Shown here piece after piece: positions 11,118 through 21,453 of a DNA stretch of 64,000 nt (positions are counted from its first letter, which is position 1; the number at the start of each line of letters is the position of its first letter). The stretch is taken from NCBI GenBank assembly GCA_033558025.1, contig JAUCEF010000007.1, positions 9,114,001-9,178,000 on the forward strand, written 5' to 3'. The DNA is from Phytophthora sp. 'mugwort' (Eukaryota > Oomycota > Peronosporomycetes > Peronosporales > Peronosporaceae). The position numbers were made by a program, and so were the translations under genes. Under the pieces are notes generated by a model. That model saw nothing but the letters and a program-made list of their open reading frames with translations, had not been told where the DNA came from and ran no database searches.

Positions 11118-13610
11118 ATGTCGAGCACCTTCTTTGGTGCGCTTACGCAAGGCGCCAAGTTTGGCGGCGCCAACTTCCAGAAGGACAAGAAGCAATTCAA
11201 GCAGATTGCCACAGGTTCAAGCTTCTTCCTCATACAAATTTCACTCGCAAGCTTGCTCTGTAGCCGTAGAAACACCTTTTCCTTCCCCATCCAGTTCCTA
11301 ACCGAATTTTTGTTTGTCCTATTGCTTTCGTGCCTTCCGCAATGGATTTTAGCCCCAGGAGCATCTAAAGAGTTAAAAAAGATGGCGGAGGTGGACGAGC
11401 TGGACTTTTTCGGCTTCGATGCGGCTCCGAAGCCGACGGAAAAGACGCCCAAGCCGCGCAAGATCAGCGTCGACATGGTGCCGGAGTGGGCGGGCAACGA
11501 ACCGACCAACAAGCCTCGCAAGGTGAAAGGTAGCAAGCCTCGTCGTAAGCGCAAGCTGAGCGAAGGTGCGCTGGAGGAGCAGCGTATGGAGGACGAAGCG
11601 CGGCAGCAGGCGTCGCAGCTGCTCGCTCCGCCCAAGACTAAGGCCGAGAAGCGGAAGGAAAAACGTGCTCGTCGTCGCTCCCGCACGGAGTCGATGGGAA
11701 GTGAGGCGGAATCGATGAACTCAGACGAGAATTCTACAATGGCTAGTGACAGCGAAGGGGAAGAGGAAGAAGAGGCTGTGACGCTGTTCAAATCGAACGT
11801 CGCGGACGAGGGAATGACTGATGGAAAAGCTGCGAAGAAGGCTACGAGAGATGGCAAGAAGGCCGGCGAGAAGAAAGCTACTGGTGCTGAACAGTACGTA
11901 CCTGCTGCTTACGTAGTGACGCGATGCTATCTCGGCCTAATGCTCACCATGTGCTTTGATTGTATTAGGGAAGGTGTACAGTTGCTTCGGCGTCAGCTTG
12001 GTATCCGCGTGAGCGGTGTAAGTGTGCCGGCGCCAATTACTTCATTTGCTGACATGCGCTTGGACTCGAGTGCGAGTGCGCAGCAGATGAAGCGTCTGCT
12101 CCTGCAGAGCATTGAACGCTCCGAGTACAAGGAGCCCACGTCTGTGCAGATGCAGGCCATTCCAAGTCTCTTACTCCGACGCGATGTGCTGGCCACGGCA
12201 CCTACAGGTTCCGGTAAGACGGCAGCTTTTGCTATTCCGATCCTCTCGAACCTAGCGGCCGGTAGCGGAACAAGCAGTGGTATCCGCTCGATTGTTTTGG
12301 CACCTACTCGTGATCTGGCTGTTCAGATTCGTGCTGAGTTCACGCGCCTCGCTGCGGGTAAAAAAAATCACATCACTCTGCTCTCCAAGGCTACTGCAGC
12401 TACCATCGCTTCCCAGACCAAGAGCAAGCTGGCTGTTAACCACGACGTTCTGATTGCCACTCCACTGCGACTCGTACACTTGATCCAAGAATCAAAGGTT
12501 GACCTATCGACCGTTGAAATGGTGTGTTTGGATGAGGCCGACAGGTTGCTGGAGTTGGGGTTCGTTGAGCAGGTTGACGAAATTTTTGCTGCCTGCACTC
12601 ACCCTAAGGTTCAGCGAGCCATGTTTAGTGCTACAATGCTGGAAGGGGTCGAGGAGCTGGCTCAAACCGTGCTGCGCGACCCTGTCAAGGTGGCTGTGGG
12701 TACGAAAAATGCTGGTGCTAGCACGATTGACCAAAAACTGGTTTTTGTGGGCAAAGAGGAAGGGAAACTCGTTGCCATGAAGCAGTTGCTGCACGAGGGG
12801 CTCCAGCTTCCAGCGCTGCTGTTTGTGCAGAACAAAGAACGTGCCAACGAACTGTACCACGAACTGTTGTATGACGGAGTGAACATTGGTGCCGTTCACG
12901 CAGACCGCACTAAGGAGCAGCGTGATGATGTGATTCGCCGTTTTCGCACAGGAGAAGTGTGGGTGCTCATCTGTACAGACCTCATGAGCCGTGGTATGGA
13001 CTTCAAGGCTGTCAATATGGTGATCAACTACGATTTCCCACAGGCAAGAGATACATTATCTTGTTTCCCGAAGCCTGAACTCTAACTTTTATGATGTTTG
13101 ATTGAATTTTCAACAGAGTGCTGTGAGTTACATCCATCGCATCGGTCGTACTGGCCGAAATGGGCGCAAGGGCAAGGCTGTCACGTTCTTCACCGAAGAT
13201 GACATGGTGTACCTACGTACGATCGCTAACGTGATGAAGATTTCGGGATGTGAGGTTCCTGACTGGATGCTTTCGCTCAAGAAGGCTAGGTACGCAAAAG
13301 CCCGCTAGTTGGTAATTTATTGGTGCAATTGTGTAACTTACTTAATCGTGCTTTGTCCAATAGTGTATCAAAGAGGAAGGAGCTACTGAAGGCACCGCCC
13401 ATGCGTCATCGTATTAACACGGTCTCGGGATATGACCTCCAAAAGGCAAACCGCATGAAGCAGATGAAGCAGGCAAAGAACAAGAAGGATGGTGAGCCCA
13501 GGAATCAGTCTGAATCGGAGCCTGCTAGCGATGAGAAGAAACAAAGAACTTTTGTGAAGACTGACGACAAGAAGCGGAAAAAGCAAAAGAAGAACCCGAA
13601 GAACGAGTGA
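11118..13610 (+). CDS. ROK1: DEAD-box RNA helicase, DDX52/Rok1 type
   Basis: Five exons: 11118-11214, 11359-11893, 11969-13043, 13117-13289 and 13364-13610, giving 708 residues. The core has Q-motif context '[11 protein letters not shown]', Walker A 'APTGSGKT', 'APTRDLA', 'DEAD', 'SAT', '[15 protein letters not shown]' and 'HRIGRTGR'. The order and '[19 protein letters not shown]' match DDX52/Rok1, which unwinds snR30/18S pre-rRNA pairings during small-subunit assembly in the nucleolus. N- and C-termini are Lys-rich, as usual for the family. Introns 1 (144 nt) and 2 (75 nt) are multiples of three without stops, so an unspliced frame looks continuous; skipping them gives the smoother protein. 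Intron 3 uses a GC donor (CAG|GCAAGA). Frame is preserved across all junctions. Confidence 0.92.
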
Positions 13611-13831
13611 GTATTCACATGCACGCAAGGGATAGATGCAGACAAATAATTTTTTTTGCTCCCTGGGTGTGGATCAGCATAGGGTTGGAGGGCGCTTCAA
13701 AAGCTTGCGAAGTTTGCACTTGAGGAAACAGGATTCATTTCCTGTTTGTGGTTTTTGTTGATTTTTAGTTGCACAGGATACGATAAGGATAGATACATAC
13801 AGCAATGCACGTTCGTACTGCCTGATTGGTC

Positions 13832-14889
13832 TTAGACGTTAGTCCCTGGCTCTAGACGGTCGAGGTCCTCGCTATCCTCGTATCCTGGCTTCCCTGTCAT
13901 CAATGATGGTGGTGCTGTCATCTTGCGGTACTGCAGCAGCACAGGGTACATCTTGTCGATGGCTTGATGAAGGTGGTTCGAGTCTCTAGCTCCACACAGC
14001 ACAATTTTGCCAGATACGAAGATGAGCAGCGTCAACTTGGGTTCCACGAGCTTGTAGATGAGTCCAGGGAACAGCTCCGGTTCGTACTGTAGCACAGTCA
14101 GAGTATAAGTTATTCAGGACCATATCAACGCAGACATCAACTTCCACGACGACGTACACTTGAGAAGCGCGCGTGGTCGTTCAGCAGTCCTTCCAGACGA
14201 ATCGGGAAGCGGATATCGCACGTCCCCATGACATTGCGCACTTTGAACTCAGTAAACTTAGCCGGAAAGTTCAGTTTCTGAGCAACAACAACATGCACCA
14301 GCCCGTCAGACTAACCGCTATCCCAACGATAGCATTTTTACGCATCCCTAACCTGTATTACGCGCGTGAACTTGCGCGCAGCTAACCGGCAGCTCTCTTC
14401 ACTTGTCCCGCCAGTAATGACAACCTTTCCGGAGCCAAAGATCAGCGCTGTCGTCTTCGGGTCGCGCAACCGCATGATCACCGCCGAGAAGCGCTGCACA
14501 TCAACAATTTCACCAGTTAAATGCCTGCTGGTTACAACCTTTCAACGCTCGACCCCAAAGCACCTTGGGGTTGTACTCGGCGTTGCGCGCATGCAGCGCA
14601 ATGGTCTTGAGATCCAGTGGCGTCTTCAAGTCCACCGTGCCCACGACATTCCTGCACCAATGCACTGCCTTTGTTTGAATCATGTACCGGGTCAACAGCA
14701 GCAGACTCCGACGTACATGATCTTGACCTCCAGGTTGAGGCGCTCCTCCCAATCCTCGTCCACCTGCAGTTCGCGTGCGCCTACAGTCTGAAGATCATGG
14801 CCAGGTTCCTCGACGAGAGCGAGTTGCCGCTCCTTGACAGCGCGCGAGCTTCTGCGTGTGGACGCGGCGGGTGCCTTCCCCAATGCCAT
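13832..14889 (-). CDS. TBP: TATA-box-binding protein
   Basis: Five exons: 14889-14717, 14651-14564, 14493-14353, 14277-14158 and 14086-13832; 258 residues, introns 65-75 bp. Both halves of the saddle are complete: '[18 protein letters not shown]', '[20 protein letters not shown]', '[12 protein letters not shown]' and '[14 protein letters not shown]'. The four phenylalanine positions that kink DNA (RF, IFGSGK, ELFPG, IFVSGK) are kept. TBP nucleates transcription by all three nuclear polymerases. The N-terminus is a short basic 'STRRSSR' segment with no polyQ. After the usual end ('QYRKMT') there is an acidic tail of about 25 residues ending E-P-G-T-N-V. Identity is secure; the first exon is less certain than the rest. 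Confidence 0.93.
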
Positions 14890-15796
14890 CGCTCTAAAGT
14901 TGGTTGGCGGGCAAATTTCTGCCTTACGTACAGCTTTACGTTATTTTGGGGTTTCTAATGTCATTTTTCACTTTACGCCTTATTATGTGTAATCCCCTAC
15001 AACACTTAAAAACTAGTAACATTAACAAGCCAATCACTGCCCGCTTCAAAATAGTAGTAGGAGTCGCGCGCCTCTCGCAAGTTTTGTTGAGGTGCGCGAT
15101 CTTGAGTGACGCACCGCAGTGTTCTATTAGACGAAGCGGCGTTAGCCGCAATAAGTTTTAAGCTGTAGGACAATTACCGTTGCGCCCACAGCTCAACTAG
15201 CGGTGCTGCTGGCCAGCCAAAAAGGGGGCGCAGTAATCTCACCAAGCAGCGGAGGCCCCACTTGAGGGGGATATTTCGCGCGCGAGAGAAAGCCAGAGCG
15301 CGAGAACACGACCCCCGCTTTTGTCCTTTTTAAACTCGAGGTTTTTGGGAAATGACAAGGTTTTTCACTTTTTAAGTATACTTTGACTGGGCTCACCGCG
15401 CCCGCCAAAGGCGTTATTTTTGCTTTTTCCCTCAGTTTTGAACGGGGCGCTTCAGCCGTCAAAGCCCTAACAAAACCTCCGCGCGCAGCAGGCCCGACCG
15501 ACGCGAGCGCGAGACTCCCCCAAGCAGCAGCGCAGTCCGGCAGCAGATCTTCCGCTCACCCGCCACCTCGCGCTCTTCTTCTCTCTCATAGCCTGCGTGC
15601 AGCTTGGAGCAGCAAATAACTAGAGGGAACCTTTGCCTAACCTGGTAGGTGGTACCTTACCTACTTTGGCCTTTCACGCGCGCACCCTCTCTGCCCTTCC
15701 ATGTCTTCTAACTGCTAGCTGTGTTTGTGTGGTTCTTATGACAGACGGCGGCCTTATAGTGTCTTGTAGTCTTTGTGCTAGTATTTAAACCCTCCA
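14890..15796. other. Long divergent promoter region between TBP and the KIX-domain gene
   Basis: About 900 bp without a gene. It holds both promoters and leaders. The middle (about 15190-15540) is notably G/C-rich with many CG dinucleotides, unlike the AT-richer flanks near 14990-15060. A GT-rich leader with possible splice-like 'GGTAGGTGG' lies near 15640, so a 5'-UTR intron is possible but unproved. Confidence 0.5.
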
Positions 15797-18543
15797 ATGG
15801 ATTCCTTCGGCTTCGACTTCGCTGGTGGCGACCTGCTGGACTTGGGCTCGCTTGGCTCATGGACCAACAGTACCTCCATGGGCAATTCGCCCAACAGTGG
15901 AAGCGGCGGAGGTGGTGGCGCTTTGCCCTTCAGTGTGGGCACTCCTACGGGCGTACAGAGTCTCGGGGACGACCCCTTCGCCTCTATGCCCAGTGGAGGT
16001 GACAACGACTTCAGCTTCGGCGACTCGCCCAAGCCCTCGCCCAGTGCACAGAGCCAGAAGCCAGGGGACCACATTTCTGCGGCGATCTCGGTGTCCACGT
16101 CCTCTGCGCCGCCGCGCACCAGCTCGACCGGAGACATGGCTACGAACTACTTTGGCTCGGAGCTCGAGGCCAGTGGCGCGCACTCGTCAGCCACCACCGG
16201 CACTACGTCGTCTACCGTCACAACAGACACGCCCTCGACTGCGGACGACAAGACCAAGATGAACGTCAAGAATGAAGCCGACGCACACACCAAGAAGGAG
16301 ACCAGTAGTGGCCCCATGTCGACATCATCAGCCCCAACTTCCAACTCGACATCGTCGGCTTCGACTACCGCTGCGGCCTCGTCGTCCGCGCACAAATCGG
16401 AGACCTCTAGTTCGAACACGGCTGCGTCGACGGCGACCGCGTCTGGACCGACCAAGCCTTCACCGTCTTCAGCGACGGGGCCGCGACCTACGCCTAGCAG
16501 CGGTGCCGCTTCTTCAGCGTCTCTCAGCAGCAGCACGAGCAGTGCCACAACGTCCGCGCCTTCCACTACCTCGTCAGCGCGGCCACACATTGGCAACCAG
16601 CAGCAACAGCAACAACAACAGCAGCAACAACAACAACAACAGCAGCAAATGCAGATGCAACAGAGACAGCAGCAATATGCCAGCCAGATGATGATGAATC
16701 AGCAGAACGGTCAGCCGCAGCAGTTTGCCGGCCAACCGTATCAACAGCAAATGCACGCGGGTCAGATGCCTGGAGGTGTTAGCAATGTCCCGCCTACGAG
16801 CGCTGCTGGCCAGTACATGGGAGGTCAGCCTGGCCAGGGCTACCGTCCGCCGACATCGTCCTACGAAGAAGAGTTTGCGCGCGTAAAAGCAATGATGATG
16901 CAGCACCCAGACCTGATTCCCCCACCGATGGAGGTGCTTCGTATCTCGATGAGCCAGAGTGCCGCCAGTCAGCAGAATATGGCCATGGGCGCAAATGCTT
17001 ACATGCAGCAGCGTGGTAACCCGGCAATGGCCCGTGGTGGAGCTCCTGGCAATGCGGCGGCATATGCACAGTATGGCAACCCGAATATGATGATGGGTGG
17101 TCCTCAGCAGAATGCACAGCAAGCGGGTATGATGAACGCGGCGCGGATGCGTGCGGCTCAAATGGCACAGCAGCAGGCTCAACAGCGTGCTGCTGGCGGC
17201 CGGACGCCGAGTGGCAGCAACGACACTCAAACTGCATGGCAGTCAGAGAATGACCTTCCTCTGCGTCGGAAGATGATTGGCAAAATGTACGTACATATGA
17301 TAAGATGCACAGCGAACGCATGACTGATGACTAATCGTATACTTTGCTGTGCAGTGTTAGTTTATTGCAGCAGCGGAAGCCGGATGCGCCTGCTGAGTGG
17401 ATTCGACGGCTGCCGGATATGGCGAGGAGGCTGGAAGATTCCCTGTACCGGACGGCGAAGAACCGAGACGAGTATGGAGATTTTTCTTCTTTGAAGACTC
17501 GACTTCAGCATTTGGCTGTGACGATGGGTGCGCGGGCGCAGCACAAGGCCGGAGGGAACCCTCGTGCGCCAGGCACTGGAGGTGTGTCGGGTACTGGTGC
17601 TGGCGCGGCCGGCAACGCGGCGATGATGGCTGGTAACGCCCCTCCAGGCATGGCTATCAATCCAGGAGCTGGCGGCATGGGTCCTCAAGGTCACGTAGTA
17701 GGCAATATGCCTTACGGCAACCGAATGACCCAGCAGCAGCTCATGCAACAGCAGCACTTGCAGATGCAGATGCAACAGAACCCCCAGATGCGTCAGCAGC
17801 TTACGCCGCAACAATTACAGCAATTCCAAGAAGCTCAACTGCAGCGACGGCAGCTTCAAATGCAGCAAGCACAGCAGCAAGCCCAAATGCAGCGCCAAAA
17901 CACGCTGCAACAGCAGCAGTACCAGCAGAATCAAGCACTTCAACGCCAGAACTCGATGCGGCAAATGCAGCAGCAACAAATGCAGCAACAGATGCAGCAA
18001 CGACAGAACCCGAACTACATGCAGCAGCAGCAGCAAGCTCAGGCCCAGGCTCAAGCTCGCGCGCAAGCCCAAGCTCAAGCCCAACGGAATGGTGCAGCAA
18101 ATAGTGGCGCCAACCAGCAGCGCATGAGTGGTGACATGAGCCTCGGCGAGTCGTCGGACTTCTTAAACCTGGACCTGTCGTCGTCGCTGTTGGGATCTGA
18201 CGATCTACAGAGCGATGGGAGCTCCGGTCTTTCTGGAGGTGAAGCCATGAAGAATGGAAGTAACGAGTCTGCGCACGTGGCGGGTCAGAAGAGAACGCTC
18301 TCACAATCTCAGCAGCAAATGGCAGCAGCAGCAAATGCTGCAGCTTTCAAGCGTACAAAAGTAGGAGGAACTGCTGGCCAGGCTGGCGGCCAGCCGGGTA
18401 CAGGCCCGAATCAACAGCATCCGGGCGCTGCAACCTCGGGACCTCAAGCCTCACAGCCATCGCAGGCACCGATGCAGAAGCCCGTGTCAAGTACCAGTGG
18501 CTCTTCGAAGACTCCACCTATGAGTACAGTGAATGCCAAGTAA
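15797..18543 (+). CDS. Q-rich KIX-domain transcriptional coactivator (Mediator Med15/CBP-like)
   Basis: Two exons, 15797-17286 and 17355-18543 (68-bp intron), 892 residues. The splice reconstitutes a KIX-type three-helix domain: 'WQSENDLPLRRKMIGKIVSL' continuing to 'ARRLEDSLYRTAKNRDEYGD' and 'LKTRLQHLAVTM'. KIX domains in CBP and Med15 bind activation domains. The rest is low complexity: a Gly/Ser-rich start, a Ser/Thr/Ala-rich region (about 150-265), a polyglutamine tract at 16600-16650, and Gln/Met-rich repeats after the KIX. A short helix 'EEFARVKAMMMQHPDLIPPP' precedes the KIX. No bromodomain or acetyltransferase domain is present, so Med15-like is the better guess, though the exact subunit is not proven. 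It diverges from TBP. Confidence 0.75.
16597..16650 (+). repeat. CAG/CAA trinucleotide tract encoding polyglutamine
   Basis: About 18 consecutive Gln codons, mixed CAG and CAA, inside the KIX-coactivator gene, followed by further Q/M-rich sequence. The mixed codons would slow, but not prevent, length change by slippage. Confidence 0.9.
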
Positions 18544-19282
18544 CTCTCCGCCCAATATGAGCGATGGTCGACAGTCAAAAGGTGGCAACAAGCAACAAAA
18601 CAATGACACAAGCATGGAAGGATTATGAGAATGAGACCACGGAGTCCTCGTTGGCGAACTTGGGCCACGGGAAGCCAGAGGGAAGTGGCGGGGCGTGTGT
18701 ATGTAAGCTGCAGACCTGCCCACGTTTTCCTCATGTGGTGCGTAACGAAGGGAGCTGAGCTGGCCTTACTTGTTAGGGATGATATCCATCGGACGAGTAG
18801 ATGGAGGCGGGCTCCAGCTTGTTCTGGAAACCCTCTCACGTTCGAAGTGCATCATCAAGGACAGCGACGCTGCTTCGAGCGATGACATAGGACATTGTGA
18901 GACGAGCTGCCTTCAGCACGGGCGAGATGGTTAGGCGGGGAGCCGGCGAGGCTTGAAATGAATTTGTAAAGTGGCGGGATTGATTCAGGAAGAGGCAGGA
19001 GAGGATGTCAGTTGTGATATAATTATTTCTTGATCGCTTCTGCAGAGCAATTTGTCATTCAACTGTTGACTTGTGTCATTGAATGGGCTTGGCTTGTAGT
19101 ACTACGTTCGACTGCAATCATGTCAGCGTTGGAAGCTGAAGATCGAAATGTGTTCTGCGCCAGTCGTACGTGGCAGGCGTCGAGTTCTCTCGTCTTGTTG
19201 CCTCAAGAGCCTGCAACACAGACGACCCAACTCTGCAGTGGTGTGTTAATAACAAGAGTCCTGCACCCTTGAAAGCAAAAAG
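18544..19282. other. Intergenic between convergent KIX coactivator and EF-hand genes
   Basis: About 740 bp of 3' flanking sequence for two convergent genes. Short frames on the plus strand (for example 19030-19272) carry no recognisable motif and no splice partners. I see no gene, RNA or transposon signature. Confidence 0.6.
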
Positions 19283-20261
19283 TTACCTTTTCGCGGCTGG
19301 TTTGTCAGCCATGTGCGCGTCAAGAAGCATACGTCGTCTGTAAGCCATGACGAGAACTGGGAACGGGATGGTTAGATCACCGAGCTTGCCTGCTTGAAGG
19401 TTCTCGAATAGCCGAGCGACTGGGTTGATAACGTTGGCTTTCACTTGGCTAGAGCGCTTCGCCTTCCCAGATCTACCCGTCGGAACTGCGGGACGCCGAT
19501 CCTTGGGCGTATATAGTGGAGGAATTCTTCGGCTCCGCTCACGCTTGACTCGATCCGGATACAGCAGATTTAAGAAAGCCTCGAACGTGACACCACCGGT
19601 ACCAGTGACATCGACTTCTTCGATCAAGTGCTGGACATCGTCTCGATTACCTGCCAGTCCGACAGACATGAGAGGGTCCTCCAGTTCATCCAGCCCCACC
19701 TCACCGGATCCATCGACGTCCAGCGAGTCGAACCACCGCCGCACGAGAGCTAATTGTTCGCGACTCGCTTTGAGATTGCTACTTCTGCCGTGTTTATCCA
19801 GCCACCGATGCTGTAACCACCGTAACTCGTCTAGATTCGTCATAAGAGTCTTTGCAGCAGCTTCCCCACTTGTTGGAGTCGCATTGACAGTATCTGCTAG
19901 ATGGGACCCGCCCTGTTTAGTTGGGCTTGGACTCGCTGGTTCGTCTGTAGAGGCATTGCTTGGAGAAATGCCACTCCCCATAGGAGACTTGGGCTCTACC
20001 GTTGACACAGCTGAAGGTTGCGGAGGACTTGGTGGACCTAGCAGATCGTAATGCAGTTGGCCGCGAAATCGATAAGGCTAGCAACGCAGTAACCAGCACT
20101 TTAGTCAGCGATGTTAACCCAGATACAGCCACGAAATTGCTCACCCGACGGGGACTACACGGAGAAGGCTCGAGAGCTCGAGTGCTGCGCCACGCCGGAC
20201 GATGCAGCGTGGTGTCTGTCGCGGACGCGAACGGCAAAGCCCCGGGCTGGGACGACGACAT
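19283..20261 (-). CDS. EF-hand calcium-binding protein
   Basis: Two exons, 20261-20145 and 20077-19283 (67-bp intron, GTGAGC donor), 303 residues. The splice keeps frame across 'SPCSPRRPYRFRGQ'. One canonical EF-hand loop is clear, 'DVDGSGEVGLDE', followed 36 residues later by a degenerate partner 'DVTGTGGVTFEA' with weak ligands. A Ser/Pro-rich N-terminal region precedes, and the C-terminus is basic with a predicted helix 'PFPVLVMAYRRRML'. It resembles flagellar or cytoskeletal EF-hand proteins of protists, but I do not recognise a specific family. It would bind one calcium with confidence, two at most. It shares a 107-bp divergent promoter with ADAT3. Confidence 0.82.
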
Positions 20262-20368
20262 GCCGCGAAAAGGATGCTGTACCAGGTTGACCTGCTAAAA
20301 ATGGCTACATTTCAACGTTTCGACGGTCGTAATTGTTTGCTGGTGTGTACGACACACCATTTGCAATA
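20262..20368. promoter_or_regulatory. 107-bp bidirectional promoter, EF-hand gene and ADAT3
   Basis: On the minus strand an initiator-like CCATTTT (20304-20298), matching YCAYTYY, lies about 40 bp before the EF-hand ATG, with a further 'CCTTTTCGC' downstream. On the plus strand 'CACCATTTGCAAT' ends only a few bases before the ADAT3 ATG at 20369. The two transcription units can hardly avoid sharing control DNA. Confidence 0.5.
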
Positions 20369-21364
20369 ATGGAGCTCGTGGAAGTGGTGGCCCAAGAGGA
20401 GGCGAATCCCGAGGCGTTGGAGGCGCAGCAGCGCTTCGTAGCGCTCGAGTTCCCCGCACAGTTCGGTTCTAAGGTCATGAAGCACCTCTGTACCAAATTT
20501 CAGCCACTAACGGAGCTCGGATTCGCGCACCTCAAGCGGTTCAAGAAGCATCCGGAAACCCCGAAAACGCTCGTGGCGCTCGTTTGTCCCTTGAATTCAA
20601 ATGATCTGGAGACTGCGACGCCCTCCGAAGAGATGCAGCTGCTGGAGACGATGTTCGAGGCCAAACTCACGACGACGGAGGCTCTGAAGCTGGCGCCGCG
20701 GACTCGCGAGGTGTTCGAAAAGCACACAAGACACTGGCCGCTGATTTTCCACGCCAGCGTCGAGGAGGCTGCAGCGTTACCGCCAATTGAGGAGGAAGAG
20801 AAGGAAAAGATGGAGAAGCATTGGAGAATGGCAGTACAAGTTGGAGAAAAGATGGAGGACGAGATACAGAAGACACTGAGCTGTGCGTGGGGCTGCGTGG
20901 TCGTGGACCCCGCGGTGGACGAGCAGGTTGCCATGTCAGAGGTGAGTACGGAGATGCAGGCCAAATACAAGTTTACGACGCTGTACCACCCGGTTATGGT
21001 GGCGGTCGATGTCGTTGCTGAGCGTGACCGACGAAGAGAGGCTGAGGTGGATGAAGAGGCAGCTCGCAAGAAGCAGAAATGTGGTTTAGGAGATGATGCA
21101 GCAAGGTTTGAGAGAAAGGAGAACGAGAAGAAGCAGAGCGAGTCCTACTTGTGCACCGGATACGACGTGTACCTCGACCGCGAACCGTGTGCAATGTGTG
21201 CGATGGCGCTGGTACACAGTCGGGCTCGCCGTGTAGTGTTCAGTCGCGTTAATGCTGGCGACGGCGCACTCTTGAGCTCTTTCAAGTTGCACACGATCAC
21301 GTCACTGAACCACCACTACCGTGTCTTCCAGTTGACACCAATGTCCGAAGAGAAGAGTGAGTAG
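20369..21364 (+). CDS. ADAT3: tRNA-specific adenosine deaminase subunit ADAT3/Tad3
   Basis: Intronless, 331 residues from ATG 20369. The C-terminal cytidine/deoxycytidylate-deaminase-like domain contains 'YHPVMVAVD', 'YLCTGYDVYLDREPCAMCAM' and 'ALVHSRARRVVFS'. The zinc ligands are His plus the two Cys of PCxxC, but the catalytic Glu of HxE is replaced by Val (HPV). This is the hallmark of the structural ADAT3/Tad3 subunit that pairs with ADAT2/Tad2 to convert A34 to inosine in tRNA anticodons. A Lys/Glu-rich insertion lies just before the PCxxC segment. The first ATG is used; an upstream in-frame TTG exists but is unlikely. It ends 89 bp from the convergent kinase gene. Confidence 0.93.
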   Translation: MELVEVVAQEEANPEALEAQQRFVALEFPAQFGSKVMKHLCTKFQPLTELGFAHLKRFKKHPETPKTLVALVCPLNSNDLETATPSEEMQLLETMFEAKLTTTEALKLAPRTREVFEKHTRHWPLIFHASVEEAAALPPIEEEEKEKMEKHWRMAVQVGEKMEDEIQKTLSCAWGCVVVDPAVDEQVAMSEVSTEMQAKYKFTTLYHPVMVAVDVVAERDRRREAEVDEEAARKKQKCGLGDDAARFERKENEKKQSESYLCTGYDVYLDREPCAMCAMALVHSRARRVVFSRVNAGDGALLSSFKLHTITSLNHHYRVFQLTPMSEEKSE

Positions 21365-21453
21365 ATGAACGCAGTTCGAGATAAACAAATAGAGAGAGGA
21401 AGTTGTGTCTGTATTAAATACATGTGTACCACGACGAGGCCGCAAGAGGGAAT

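Noticed and set aside
16147..17230. Long antisense frames within the KIX coactivator gene
   Set aside because: Arise from repetitive Ser/Ala/Gln codons; translated antisense is low-complexity Val/Leu/Ala.
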